A stretch of DNA of 64,000 bases from Streptomyces sp. Tu6071 (GCF_000213055.1 NZ_CM001165.1:3928945-3992944), one strand, 5' to 3'; shown: positions 1 through 9,350, counted from the first letter of the stretch. Translations and numbers: made by a program. The notes: generated by a model not told the origin, from the sequence alone.

Positions 1-1
1 C

Positions 2-673
2 CCCCTTGTGCGCAACTTCGCCGAGCAGTTCGGCGATCCCTCGCTCGACGCCGTCGTGATGCCCTCGGGCTCCTGTGCCGGCTCCGTGCGCCACCAGCAC
101 GAGATCGTCGCCGAGCGCTACGGCGACGCCGCGCTCCGGCAGGGCGTCGCGACCGTCAAGGCGAAGACGTACGAGCTGTCCGAACTCCTCGTCGACGTGC
201 TCGGCGTGACCGGGGTCGGCGCCTGGTTCCCCTACCGCGTCACGTACCACCCCACCTGCCACTCGCTGCGGATGCTGCGCGTCGGCGAGAAGCCGCTGCG
301 GCTCCTGCGCGCCGTCGAGGACCTGGACCTCGTCGAACTGCCCGAGGCCGACGCCTGCTGCGGCTTCGGCGGCACCTTCGCGGTCAAGAACGCCGACACC
401 TCCTCGGCGATGCTCCAGGACAAGGTCGGCAACGTCACGGCGACGGGCGCGGACGTCTGCACTGCGGGCGACTCCTCCTGTCTCCTGCACATCGGCGGCG
501 GCCTCTCCCGCGTCCGGGCCGGTACGCGCACCCTCCACCTCGCGCAGATCCTCGCCTCGACCCGCACGACCCCGTACGTCCTGCCGGGCGTCCCGCCCAC
601 CGCGCGCGCGACCCCGACGAGCCCGCGCGCGAGCACGACCCCCGCCGCGACCACCCCGGAGGTGACCCGATGA
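2..673 (+). CDS. lutA: LutA-type (Fe-S) L-lactate oxidation subunit, 5'-truncated by window
   Basis: This is the 3' part of an iron-sulfur subunit of the cytosolic LutABC complex, which oxidises L-lactate to pyruvate. The frame is open to the window edge, so the true start and the first cysteine-rich module lie outside. The second module is visible as TYHPTCHSLR, ADACCGFGGTF (the CCG cluster ligand pattern) and CTAGDSSCLLH. The last 35 or so residues are a low-complexity Thr/Pro/Ala tail. The stop overlaps the lutB start as ATGA, so translation is probably coupled. A GlcF-like glycolate oxidase subunit is the alternative, but the lutB and lutC neighbours argue against it. Confidence 0.88.
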   Translation, partial: PLVRNFAEQFGDPSLDAVVMPSGSCAGSVRHQHEIVAERYGDAALRQGVATVKAKTYELSELLVDVLGVTGVGAWFPYRVTYHPTCHSLRMLRVGEKPLRLLRAVEDLDLVELPEADACCGFGGTFAVKNADTSSAMLQDKVGNVTATGADVCTAGDSSCLLHIGGGLSRVRAGTRTLHLAQILASTRTTPYVLPGVPPTARATPTSPRASTTPAATTPEVTR

Positions 674-2403
674 GCACGACGTTCCTCGGCCTGCCCAGCG
701 CCCCGCCCCGCGCCCCCTACGGCGCGGGCAACCTGCGCGGCGACCAGAAGTTCCCGAAGGCCGCCCACACCGAGCTCCAGAACACTCAGCTCCGCGGCAA
801 CCTCCACAAGGCCACCCACACGATCCGTGCCAAGCGCCTCGCCGTCACCGCCGAACTCCCCGACTGGGAGCACCTGCGCGACGCGGGCTCCGCGATCAAG
901 TCGGACACTCTCAACCGCCTCCCCGAACTCCTCGAAGAACTGGAGGAACGGGTCACCGCGCGCGGCGGCACCGTCCACTGGGCGCGCGACGCCGTCGAGG
1001 CGAACGCGATCGTCACCCGCCTCGTGCGCGCCAAGGGCAGCGAGGAGGTGATCAAGGTCAAGTCGATGGCCACGCAGGAGATCGGGCTCAACGAGCACCT
1101 GGAGGCGGAGGGCATCACGGCCCACGAGACCGACCTCGCCGAGCTGATCGTCCAGCTCGCCCACGACAAGCCCTCGCACATCCTCGTCCCTGCGATCCAC
1201 CGCAACCGCGAGGAGATCCGCGAGATCTTCCTCAAGGAGATCCCCGGCGTCGACCCGGAGCTGACCTCCGTCCCCGCCGAACTCGCCGCCGCCGCGCGCG
1301 CCTACCTGCGCGAGAAGTTCATGACGACGAAGGTCGCCGTCTCCGGCGCCAACTTCGGCATCGCCGAGACCGGCACCCTCGCCGTCGTCGAGTCCGAGGG
1401 CAACGGCCGCATGTGCCTGACGCTGCCCGAGACGCTCATCACCGTCATGGGCATCGAGAAGGTCCTGCCCCGCCACCAGGACCTGGAGGTCTTCTTCCAG
1501 CTCCTGCCGCGCTCCTCGACCGGCGAGCGCATGAACCCGTACACCTCGCTGTGGACCGGCGTCACCGAGGGCGACGGGCCGCAGGAGTTCCACCTCGTAC
1601 TCCTCGACAACGGCCGCACCGCCGCGCTCGCCGACAAGATCGGCCGTGAAGCGCTGCACTGCATCCGCTGCTCGGCCTGCCTCAACGTCTGCCCCGTCTA
1701 CGAGCGCGCGGGCGGCCACGCCTACGGCTCGACCTACCCGGGCCCGATCGGCGCGGTGCTCACCCCGCAACTCGCGGGCATGGACGCGGCCAAGGACGAC
1801 CCCAACGCCTCGCTGCCGTACGCGTCGAGCCTGTGCGGGGCGTGCTTCGACGCCTGCCCCGTGAAGATCGACATCCCCTCGCTGCTCGTCGAACTGCGCC
1901 ACCAGAAGACCGAACAGGCGGGCACGACGGCGGAATCGCTCGCGATGAAGGCGGCGGCGGCCGTCATGGCACGCCCGGGGCTCTACACCGGCGCGCAGCG
2001 CGCCGCCGGGCTCGGCCGCGTCCTCGCGGGGCGAGACGCGAAGATCAAGCACCTCCCCGCGCCCTTCAACGGCTGGAGCGACAGCCGCGACACCCCCGCC
2101 CCGCCCCGGCGCAGCTTCCGCCGCTGGCTCGACTCGGCGGACGGCCGCGAGGCGCTGCGCGCGGCGAAGGCGGAGGGCGAGGCGTCCCGTACGGAGGCAG
2201 ACGCCTCGCACACGGAGGCCGATACGTCCCGTGCGGAGGCCGACGCGTCGCGGACGCAGGGGAACCCGTCCGAGGCGCGGGCCGACGCGCCCCGCACGCA
2301 GCCGGACGCACCCCGTACGCAGGCCGACGTGCCCCCTACGCAGGCCGAGCCCCCCGCCGCCACCGAGACCCACGACGACCAGGACAAGGGCGAGAAGGCA
2401 TGA
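670..2403 (+). CDS. lutB: LutB-type iron-sulfur lactate utilization protein with repeat tail
   Basis: This is the 4Fe-4S electron-transfer subunit of the LutABC L-lactate oxidation complex. Residues 1-320 form the LUD-type fold. Two ferredoxin-like motifs follow, CIRCSACLNVCP near residue 331 and CGACFDACP near 390. The family is usually about 460-490 aa and this protein has 577. The excess is a C-terminal tail (about residues 500-565) of degenerate heptads such as ASRTEAD, TSRAEAD, APRTQPD and APRTQAD. The tail has no counterpart in the family and looks like a local 21-bp repeat expansion. The gene overlaps lutA and lutC by ATGA at both ends, so the three genes form one operon. Confidence 0.92.
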   Translation: MSTTFLGLPSAPPRAPYGAGNLRGDQKFPKAAHTELQNTQLRGNLHKATHTIRAKRLAVTAELPDWEHLRDAGSAIKSDTLNRLPELLEELEERVTARGGTVHWARDAVEANAIVTRLVRAKGSEEVIKVKSMATQEIGLNEHLEAEGITAHETDLAELIVQLAHDKPSHILVPAIHRNREEIREIFLKEIPGVDPELTSVPAELAAAARAYLREKFMTTKVAVSGANFGIAETGTLAVVESEGNGRMCLTLPETLITVMGIEKVLPRHQDLEVFFQLLPRSSTGERMNPYTSLWTGVTEGDGPQEFHLVLLDNGRTAALADKIGREALHCIRCSACLNVCPVYERAGGHAYGSTYPGPIGAVLTPQLAGMDAAKDDPNASLPYASSLCGACFDACPVKIDIPSLLVELRHQKTEQAGTTAESLAMKAAAAVMARPGLYTGAQRAAGLGRVLAGRDAKIKHLPAPFNGWSDSRDTPAPPRRSFRRWLDSADGREALRAAKAEGEASRTEADASHTEADTSRAEADASRTQGNPSEARADAPRTQPDAPRTQADVPPTQAEPPAATETHDDQDKGEKA

Positions 2404-3056
2404 GCGAGACCACCACTCCTCGCGGCGGCAGCGCCCGCGAGACCGTCCTCTCCCGCGTCCGGGACGCCCTCGCGCTCGCGCCGAAGGACCCGGTGACCGT
2501 CCCCCGCGCCTACCGCACGGGCCGTACGCTCCCGGACGCCGAGCGGCTCGCCCTCCTGACCGACCGGCTCCTCGACTACAAGGCATACGTGCACCCCTGC
2601 ACCGCCGCCGATACCGCCGGGACCATCGCCGAGGTGTTGCGTACGCGCGGCGCGCGCCTCGTCGGCGTCCCCGCCGGGCTCGACCGCGCCTGGCTCGCGG
2701 ACTTCGCGGGGGAGGTACGCACCGACAGCCCCGACGTGCCCGCGCCCGCGCTCGGCGGTCTGGACGGCGTCGTGACCGCGTCGGCCGTGACCTGCGCCGA
2801 GACCGGCACGATCTTCCTCGACGGCGGCGCCGACCAGGGCCGCCGCGCCCTGAGCCTCGTCCCCGACCTGCACGTGTGCGTCGTGGACCTCTCCACCGTC
2901 ACCGTCGGGGTCCCCGAGGCGATCGCGCGCCTCGTCCCCGGCCGTCCCACCACGCTCATCAGCGGCCCCTCCGCGACCTCGGACATCGAACTCGAACGCG
3001 TCGAGGGCGTGCACGGACCGCGCACGCTCGACGTCGTCATTCGCACAGACGTCTGA
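2400..3056 (+). CDS. lutC: LutC-type lactate utilization protein (LUD domain)
   Basis: This is the third subunit of the LutABC complex, a 218-aa LUD-domain protein; that size is normal for the family. Conserved features are the central TASAVTCAETGTIFLDGG stretch and the C-terminal GPSATSDIELERVEGVHGPR segment, both typical of LutC. I chose the ATG overlapping the lutB stop (ATGA) because the family N-terminus (RETVLSRVRDAL) begins about ten residues later. A much longer upstream extension of this frame is just antisense-like shadow of lutB. An imperfect hairpin 19 bp after the stop probably ends the operon. Confidence 0.92.
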   Translation: MSETTTPRGGSARETVLSRVRDALALAPKDPVTVPRAYRTGRTLPDAERLALLTDRLLDYKAYVHPCTAADTAGTIAEVLRTRGARLVGVPAGLDRAWLADFAGEVRTDSPDVPAPALGGLDGVVTASAVTCAETGTIFLDGGADQGRRALSLVPDLHVCVVDLSTVTVGVPEAIARLVPGRPTTLISGPSATSDIELERVEGVHGPRTLDVVIRTDV

Positions 3057-3074
3057 GATCGGTCCGGAGTGCCG

Positions 3075-3109
3075 GAAAGGGGCGAATCCGTTGTGGATTA
3101 GTCCCTTTC
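3075..3109 (+). terminator. probable terminator of lutABC
   Basis: A 15-bp stem with two mismatches (arms 3075-3089 and 3095-3109) closes a 5-nt loop directly downstream of lutC. It also lies downstream of the converging PAS gene, so it may act in both directions. Confidence 0.6.
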
Positions 3110-3208
3110 GTGTGAGCGCGCGGGCGGACGGTTGACGTAAGGGCGGGGCGCGGTGGGCGCGGGCTGGCTGCGTACCCGTACCGCATCACCTTCCCGCCCC
3201 GAATCGCC

Positions 3209-6200
3209 CTAGTTCGTCCCGATCTTCGCCAGCAGGTCCACGATCCTCGTCTGCACTTCCTCGCTCGTCGAGCGTTCCGCGAGGAAGAGGACGGTCTCGC
3301 CGGTCGCGAGCCCGGAGAGTTCCCCCGGGCCCATGCCCGCCGCCGTGTAGACGACGAGCGGCGTGTGGTTGAGCTGGCCGTTCGCGCGCAGCCAGTCGAT
3401 GATCCCGGCGCGGCGCCTGCGGACCTGCATGAGGTCGAGGACGACGAGGTTCGGCGGCACCTGACTCGCGGCGGCGACCGCCTGCGCGTCGTCGGCGGCG
3501 CGCGTCACCTGCATCGCGCGCCGTTCGAGCGCGGCCGTCAGCGCGCCCGCGAGTGCGTCGCGCTCCTCGACGAGGAGGACGCGCGGCGGGTGCTGCTCGC
3601 TGTCGCGCGGCGCGAGCGCCTTCAGGAGCACGGCCGGATCGGCGCCGTACGCCGCCTCGCGGGCCGCCGCCCCGAGCCCCGCCGTCACGAGGACGGGCAC
3701 CTCGGCGGCGACGGCCGCCTGACGCAGCGACTGGAGCGCGGTGCGCGTGATCGGCCCGGTGAGCGGGTCGACGAAGAGCGCGGCGGGGAAGGCGGCGATC
3801 TGCGCGTCCACCTCGTCGCGCGAGGAGACGACGACAGGGCGGTAGCCCCGGTCGCTCAGCGCGGCCTGCGTCGACGCGTCGGGCGCGGGCCACACGAGCA
3901 GCCGCCGCGGGTTGTCGAGCGGCTCGGGCGGCAGCTCGTCGTCCTGCGGACGTGGCGCGGGCCGGTTCGCGACCTCGACGGCCCCGTTCGGCCCGTCGAG
4001 CGGCTCGGGCCCCTCGGCCCCGGCGTCCGGCGCCCCGATCGCGTACGAGCGCCCGTGCTCCTGCCCGGCGAGCCGCTGCTGCGCCGCGGCGGCGGGCGCC
4101 TCCGCGGCGCGCGCGGACTGCGGCGGTACGGGCTGCGGGGGCGCTGCCTGCGCCGGTGCGGCCTGGGCCGGTCCGCCCTGCCCCGGTCCGCCCTGCGTCG
4201 GGACCGTCCGCGGCGGGACGGGGGGCTGCGGGGGTGCCGCGAGCGGGGGGTGCGGCGCGGGGTCGGCCGAGGCGGGGTGCGGGCGCGCCCCGGTGGTCTC
4301 ATGGTCGCCGCTGTGGGGTGGCGCGGGCCGCGAGGCACCCGCCGTGCCCGTACCGGCCGCAGTAGCTCCGCCCGCTCCCGCGGTCGCCTCGCGGTCCTGC
4401 GGCGTCGCGAGCTTGCGGCGCCTGCCGGACCCGCCCGAGCCGGTGCCATGCGCGGGCGTGCCCGCCGCCGTGCCCGGCGCGGGCTGGCCCTGGCGGCGCG
4501 CGATCCGGGCCTGCCGCAACTGCTGCGCCGCCTGCGCGGGCAACTGCCCGGCGGCCGGGTGCGGTCCGCCGATGCCCTCGTCGAAGGGCACCCCGGCACC
4601 GAGCGTGCGCACGCTGAACGCCCGCCCGCTCCGCGTCGTCGCACCCTGATGGGCCTCCTCGTGCCCCGGCGCCGGTTCCTCGGCGGGCAGCGGCTGGGAA
4701 AGCGTCTCGGGCGACTCGACGGGAGGCACGCCGGGCGCCTCGACGGCCTCCTGACCCGCCTGACCCGCCATCGGGTCGGCGGGCGCGGGACTGCCGGGCT
4801 GCTGCCCGGCCCCCGCCGTGTTCGCCGGGGCCCCCGGCACGGCGGGCCCGCCGTGCGGCTGCGCCCCGGCCGGGACGACCGGCTGAGCGACAGGCTGCGC
4901 CACCGGCTGAGCGGCAGGTGGTGCCACGGGCTGCGGCGGCGCGGCGAGCGGTGGCTGGATCACGCCGCGCGGGCTCCCGGGAACGGCGGGCGACGGCGCC
5001 TCGGACACGACCTCGGCCGCGTTCCCGGCGTTCGCCGGATGCGGCGGGAGGGCCGGAAGGGCGGGTACGGGCGCGGGCATCGCGCCCTCCGTGTCACCCG
5101 CCGCCGGCGGCAGCGCGAACGGCACCCGTGGCCCCGCCTCCGCCGCCGCGGCGGCCTCCTCGGCGGCCCGTGCCGCCGCCCGCCGCGCCCTGCGCCCCTG
5201 CGGAGCCTGCGCGTCCCCGGCGTTCTCGGCGGGTACGGGGGGCGCGGCCTCGACCGCGAGCGGCTGCGCGCTCCCCGCCTCGGGCCCGGCCGCGAGCGGC
5301 AGCGCGGGAGCGAGTGCCGACTGCGCGGCCCCGACCCGTACCGGCATCCCGCCCGGCGGCACGCTGACAGGGCCGAGCGAGGCCGACGCCGCGGCGGTCC
5401 CGGCGGCGTGCTCGGCCGCGGTCACGACGGCGCCGTGCGGCAACGTGTGCCCCGTACGGCCGACATGCCCGCCGGGACCGGCGACCGCGAGAGCCGCGCC
5501 GGGCGCGCCCGACGGCCCCGCGGGCAGTGCGAACGGCGACCCGCCGCCGGGTCCCGCGGCAGCCCCGGACCGTGCCCCGCCGGGCGCCGGGAGCGCGACC
5601 GCCCCCATGGCCCCGCCGGCCGTGTCCTCGGACTCCGGGCCGCCCCCGCCCTCCGACGACGGCCGCCGCCGCCGACCGGTCGGCCGCGCCTTCGCCGCCT
5701 CGACGTCGCTCTCCAGGAAGGCGTCCACGGAGGAGCGCCGCGCCCGCCGCCGCCCGTGCCCGCTCGTCGTGGAGTCGGGGTCGCCCGTGCCGTCGACGGT
5801 GCCCGCACCGGGCCCGCCCCCGTCCGCGCCCGCGTCGGTCTGCGGCGCCACCGGGGCCGCCACCGCCCCGGCGCCCTCGCCGAGCGGCACGTCGAGCACG
5901 TACGTCGCACCGCCCATGCCGGGAACGACGTGCGACTGGAGGACGCCGCCGTGCGCGCGCACGATGCCCGTGACGATCGGCCCGTGCACCGGGTCGCCGC
6001 CCGGGTAGGGGCCGCGCACCTCGATCCGTACCGCGTCACCGCGCTGCGCGGCGGCCACCACGATCGTGGAGTCCACCCAGCCCGTGTTGACGAGGCCCTG
6101 GCGCGCGTTGCCCGTCGCGTCGATGCCCGCGACGTCGGCGACGAGGTGCGCGAGCGCCGTCGCGAGCCGCTCGGGGTCGACCTGCGCCTCGATCGGCGGC

Positions 6201-7573
6201 GCGTGCACCGCGAACTGCGCGCGTCCGGGCCCGATCAGCTCGACAGCCCCGTCGACACCCGCCTGGACGACGGCGTCGAGCATGACGTTGCGGCGGTGCA
6301 GCGTGTCCGTACCGACGTCGAGCCGCTGATAACTGAGCACGTTGTCGACCAGCGTGGTCATACGCGAATAACCGGCGGTCAGATGGTGAAGAATCTGGTT
6401 CGCTTCCGGCCACAACTGACCGGCCGGGTCGGCCGCCAGCGTCCCCAGCTCGCGCCGCAGTTCGTCGAGCGGCCCGCGCAGCGAGGTCTCCAGCACGGCG
6501 AGCAACTGCTCGTGCCGCGCCGCGAGCGCCTCGAAGCGGTCCTTCTCGCGCTCGGCGAGCGCCGCGTACCGGTCCTGCGCCTGCGCGACGGCCTCCTCGT
6601 GCCGCGCCTCCAGCTCCGCGATCCGCGCCTCGTAGCCCTCGGTCAGCCCGGCGACCTCGGCCGCGTGCGTCTCGCGCAGTCCTGCGACCTCGCTCGCGTG
6701 GCTCTCGCGCAGCTCCCCGCTCTCCGCCGCGTGCCGCTCGACCAGCTCCTCGTAGGCGCGCCGGTCGGTGAAGGTCATGACGGCGCCGACGAGTTGATCA
6801 CCGTCGCGCACGGGTGCCGTCGTGAGGTCGACGGGTACCTTCTCGCCCTTCTTGTTCCACAGCACCTGTCCGCGCACCCGGTGCTTGCGCCCCGAGCGGA
6901 GCGTGTCGGCGAGCGGCGACTCGGCGTACGGGAAGGGGGTGCCGTCGGCGCGCGAGTGCAGGACGAGCGGGTGCAGTTCGCGACCGCCGAGGTCGCTCGC
7001 GCGGTGCCCGAGGATCTGCGCCGCCGCCGGGTTGACGAGGACGACGTGCCCCTCGGTGTCCGTACCGACGACGCCCTCGGCCGCCGCGCGCAGGATCATC
7101 TCCGTCTGTCGCTGCGAGCGGGCGAGTTCGGCCTCGGTATCGACAGTTCCGGTCAGATCGCGGATCACGATCATCAGCAACTCGTCACCGGAGTAACGCG
7201 AAGCGTCCTCGTACGGACCCGAGTACGAGCCGGGGGACTGCGCCGCCGGGTTGATGCTCGCGCTCGTGACCTCGACGGGGAACTCGCCGCCGTCCGTGCG
7301 CCGCGCGATCATCCGCAGCGGCTTCGTCCGGCCGCGCTCGTCCTTCGCGTCGGGGCGGCGCATCGAGCCGGGGATGAGCCGGGAGTCGAACTCCGGGAGG
7401 AGATCGAGCAGTCCGCGTCCGACGAGCGCCGTACCCGGGGACTCCAGGGCCTGGAGCGCGATGGTGTTCGCGTTGACGACCGTGCCGTTCGTGTTGACGA
7501 GCACGAGGGCGTCGGGGAGGGAGTCGAGTATGGCTGCGAGGCGAGCAGTGCCCCGGGATGGCCTGCTGCTCAC
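3209..7573 (-). CDS. giant PAS-PAS pseudo-histidine kinase with two C-terminal receiver-like domains
   Basis: This is a cytosolic sensor-like protein of about 1,454 aa with no membrane segment. In order it has two PAS domains (about 5-120 and 150-275), a coiled coil built on AEVAGL-type heptads (about 280-360) and a histidine-kinase-like region (about 365-560). A Pro/Ala/Gly-rich linker of some 650 residues and two receiver-like domains (about 1190-1450, with LFVDPL and VVLDLM) follow. I see no H-box histidine and no clear N or G boxes, so autophosphorylation is doubtful. The GTG at 7573 was chosen because GGGAGG lies about 10 nt upstream; the start at 7600 would place that site inside the gene. 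Whether the receiver domains are phosphorylated is unknown. Confidence 0.8.
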   Translation of the reverse strand: MSSRPSRGTARLAAILDSLPDALVLVNTNGTVVNANTIALQALESPGTALVGRGLLDLLPEFDSRLIPGSMRRPDAKDERGRTKPLRMIARRTDGGEFPVEVTSASINPAAQSPGSYSGPYEDASRYSGDELLMIVIRDLTGTVDTEAELARSQRQTEMILRAAAEGVVGTDTEGHVVLVNPAAAQILGHRASDLGGRELHPLVLHSRADGTPFPYAESPLADTLRSGRKHRVRGQVLWNKKGEKVPVDLTTAPVRDGDQLVGAVMTFTDRRAYEELVERHAAESGELRESHASEVAGLRETHAAEVAGLTEGYEARIAELEARHEEAVAQAQDRYAALAEREKDRFEALAARHEQLLAVLETSLRGPLDELRRELGTLAADPAGQLWPEANQILHHLTAGYSRMTTLVDNVLSYQRLDVGTDTLHRRNVMLDAVVQAGVDGAVELIGPGRAQFAVHAPPIEAQVDPERLATALAHLVADVAGIDATGNARQGLVNTGWVDSTIVVAAAQRGDAVRIEVRGPYPGGDPVHGPIVTGIVRAHGGVLQSHVVPGMGGATYVLDVPLGEGAGAVAAPVAPQTDAGADGGGPGAGTVDGTGDPDSTTSGHGRRRARRSSVDAFLESDVEAAKARPTGRRRRPSSEGGGGPESEDTAGGAMGAVALPAPGGARSGAAAGPGGGSPFALPAGPSGAPGAALAVAGPGGHVGRTGHTLPHGAVVTAAEHAAGTAAASASLGPVSVPPGGMPVRVGAAQSALAPALPLAAGPEAGSAQPLAVEAAPPVPAENAGDAQAPQGRRARRAAARAAEEAAAAAEAGPRVPFALPPAAGDTEGAMPAPVPALPALPPHPANAGNAAEVVSEAPSPAVPGSPRGVIQPPLAAPPQPVAPPAAQPVAQPVAQPVVPAGAQPHGGPAVPGAPANTAGAGQQPGSPAPADPMAGQAGQEAVEAPGVPPVESPETLSQPLPAEEPAPGHEEAHQGATTRSGRAFSVRTLGAGVPFDEGIGGPHPAAGQLPAQAAQQLRQARIARRQGQPAPGTAAGTPAHGTGSGGSGRRRKLATPQDREATAGAGGATAAGTGTAGASRPAPPHSGDHETTGARPHPASADPAPHPPLAAPPQPPVPPRTVPTQGGPGQGGPAQAAPAQAAPPQPVPPQSARAAEAPAAAAQQRLAGQEHGRSYAIGAPDAGAEGPEPLDGPNGAVEVANRPAPRPQDDELPPEPLDNPRRLLVWPAPDASTQAALSDRGYRPVVVSSRDEVDAQIAAFPAALFVDPLTGPITRTALQSLRQAAVAAEVPVLVTAGLGAAAREAAYGADPAVLLKALAPRDSEQHPPRVLLVEERDALAGALTAALERRAMQVTRAADDAQAVAAASQVPPNLVVLDLMQVRRRRAGIIDWLRANGQLNHTPLVVYTAAGMGPGELSGLATGETVLFLAERSTSEEVQTRIVDLLAKIGTN

Positions 7574-7851
7574 GACGAACGTTCCTCCCTGCCGTTCCAC
7601 GGGGACCGCGCCTGCGGCTCCCCGCCCTGCCCTCCCGGACCGTCCCGCCGGCGGCCCGCCTGGGCCATCGTGCCGCGCGGTCCGCGACGTGTCACGCCTG
7701 GGAGTCTACGGGCAGCCGCGCTCGCTCGTACGGGGGAGCCGCGAGCGGTCGCACGAGGAAGTCGTGAGCATCCCGCGCGCAAGCGGCGACGGACCGTGCG
7801 CGGGAGCTTCGCGAGGTGGGGCGCGGCGCGGGCGCGGGGCGCGGATCGCGC

Positions 7852-7967
7852 GCGGGGTGCCGGGGGAGCCTGGCGGGGTGGGGTGCCGGGGGAGTGGGAC
7901 GGCGCGCGGGGTGCCGGGGGAGCGGGACGGCGTGGGCTCGCGCCTGTCGCCTGTCGCCTGTCGCCTG
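7852..7967. repeat. short degenerate tandem repeats upstream of the PAS gene
   Basis: The 415-bp gap between the inhibitor gene and the PAS gene contains three copies of a GGGGTGCCGGGGGAG-type unit (about 7855-7925) and four copies of CGCCTGT (about 7941-7967). I see no gene here. The PAS promoter must lie in or near this stretch. Confidence 0.6.
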
Positions 7968-7988
7968 CCGCGCGCCGGGCGTTCGGCT

Positions 7989-8447
7989 CTACGCGGCGCC
8001 CGTCCCCGCCCCGTCCTGCGCGGGCAGCAGCGGTACGAGCCGGTCCCAGCGCGCGATCTCGCACCCGTTGGCCCGCGTGAACGTGGTGTCGACGGGCCGC
8101 CCCGCCCACTCCCCCCTGACGTGCGCGGTCCGCGGCCCGCCGTACTGCATCGTGCAGATGGCGTCAGGCGCCACGGGCGCGAAGGTGTCGCGCCCCCATA
8201 CCGTCACCTCGTCGAGCCGCGCGCAGGCCGCCTCGGCGTCGGGGTGGCCGCCCCCGGCGGGGTGGCAGCGCAGCTCGTACCGCGTGACGGACCCGCCGTC
8301 CTCCTTCACCTCCACGAGCAGCCGGTCGCCCCCGACCGGCCCCGGCACGGAGACGGCGGCGGCGGGCCCGGCCCCGGCACCGAGGCCGAGGAGGCAGCCG
8401 GCGAGGAGCAGGGCGGTACGGGGAGCACGCGGACGGAAAACGGACAT
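7989..8447 (-). CDS. secreted subtilisin inhibitor-like (SSI family) protein
   Basis: This is a secreted serine protease inhibitor of the Streptomyces subtilisin inhibitor family, 152 aa including the signal peptide. The signal runs from MSVFRPRAPR through a Leu/Ala-rich core to an Ala-Ala-Ala cleavage region. The mature part keeps the hallmarks: LRCHPAGGGHPDAEAAC, then CTMQYGGP, then a C-terminal NGCE. By alignment with SSI (CPMVYDP) the reactive bond would be Met-Gln. The ATG at 8447 fits the signal peptide and follows a GAGG-type site; upstream in-frame codons would add an unlikely arginine-rich leader. It may control extracellular proteases during development. Confidence 0.9.
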   Translation of the reverse strand: MSVFRPRAPRTALLLAGCLLGLGAGAGPAAAVSVPGPVGGDRLLVEVKEDGGSVTRYELRCHPAGGGHPDAEAACARLDEVTVWGRDTFAPVAPDAICTMQYGGPRTAHVRGEWAGRPVDTTFTRANGCEIARWDRLVPLLPAQDGAGTGAA

Positions 8448-8893
8448 GAACCCTCGCTCGGAGCGGGCGCGCGGCACGGGGGCCCCGTTCCGCATCAGGG
8501 TGCACAACGGGAGGGGGAGGGGGGAGGACACGCGGGGGGTGGTGGGGGGAGGGGATGCGGGGGTCGTTGGGCGACGGGGCGGGGGGTGTGTGGTGGACGG
8601 GGTGGGGGTGCGTGGGGACGGCGAGGGAGCCGTCGCGCGGGGGGTCGCCCAGGGAAAGTGGTCGAGGGGTGGAAGGGGCGCGCGACGGCGGGCGGGGGAT
8701 TGCGGGGAGGGCGCGCAACGCCGTACGGGCAGCGGCGGAGCGCTTGCGTGCGCCCCCGGGAACGGGCGCCGAAAGCTCTTTGCCCCACCCGTTGCCGCCT
8801 AGTACCGTGGGTGCCGATTGGTGGCAGCCCGCACGGCTGTGTCATCATCTCCACGCACCCGCAGGCGCTTGCTCGCAGGCAGGTGTGGCTTTT
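8448..8893. other. intergenic region without a supported gene
   Basis: This stretch holds the upstream region of the SSI-type gene and of tRNA-Ser. It is strongly purine-skewed on the + strand around 8510-8720 (runs of GGGG). Open frames on both strands are compositionally biased shadows. The tRNA promoter should lie around 8830-8890 but I cannot define its boxes with confidence. Confidence 0.5.
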
Positions 8894-8984
8894 GGAGGCG
8901 TCGCCTAGTCCGGTCTATGGCGCCGCACTGCTAATGCGGTTTGGGGCTTACCCCCCATCGAGGGTTCAAATCCCTCCGCCTCCG
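8894..8984 (+). tRNA. tRNA-Ser (anticodon GCT)
   Basis: A 91-nt class II tRNA. The acceptor stem pairs GGAGGCG (8894-8900) with CGCCTCC (8977-8983), with discriminator G. The anticodon arm CGCACTGCTAATGCG shows GCT, the long variable arm is present, and the T-loop is GGTTCAAATCC. CCA is not encoded. A strong hairpin follows 6 nt downstream. Confidence 0.95.
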
Positions 8985-8990
8985 CAGCAC

Positions 8991-9032
8991 CCGCAGGGCC
9001 CCGCTCGTCCCCAGGACGTCGGGGCCCTGCGG
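8991..9032 (+). terminator. terminator of tRNA-Ser
   Basis: A perfect 13-bp stem (CCGCAGGGCCCCG at 8991-9003 with its complement at 9020-9032) closes a 16-nt loop directly after the tRNA. Confidence 0.75.
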
Positions 9033-9277
9033 CGTTCCCGGGCCCGGGAACGGAGGCGGACGACCGGGGGGACGGGGAACGCGGGACCGGGGGCGCGGGG
9101 AACGCGGGACCAGGGGGCGCCGGGGAACGCGAATCGCGGCTCTGCGGCGGGCCCTGAAATCGGCCGTCCGCCCAGCTCAGGCCGGGCGCGCGATACGGAT
9201 TTCGCGTCCGGGCGACCTTCATGTAATGTTGTTCTCGCAAGGCAGCCGGGGGACAAAAACCCAGGCACTGAGCACAA

Positions 9278-9350
9278 GCACTCGTAGCTTAACGGATAGA
9301 GCATCTGACTACGGATCAGAAGGTTGCAGGTTCGAATCCTGCCGAGTGCA
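9278..9350 (+). tRNA. tRNA-Arg (anticodon ACG), integration target
   Basis: A 73-nt tRNA. The acceptor pairs GCACTCG (9278-9284) with CGAGTGC (9343-9349), with discriminator A. The anticodon loop CTACGGA gives ACG, which decodes CGN arginine codons after inosine modification. The T-arm is GCAGGTTCGAATCCTGC. The 3' part from 9309 is repeated at 21289, so the integrated element rebuilds a full tRNA at its left end. Confidence 0.96.

Noticed and set aside
232..2586. Long minus-strand frame opposite lutA/lutB
   Set aside because: Low-complexity Arg/Gly/Val composition and no recognisable domain; lutAB on the plus strand explain the sequence.
3365..8080. A rightward open frame of 1,571 codons opposite the PAS gene
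   Set aside because: It is an antisense shadow caused by high GC; its product is Arg/Gly-rich with no domains, while the minus frame encodes clear PAS and receiver domains.
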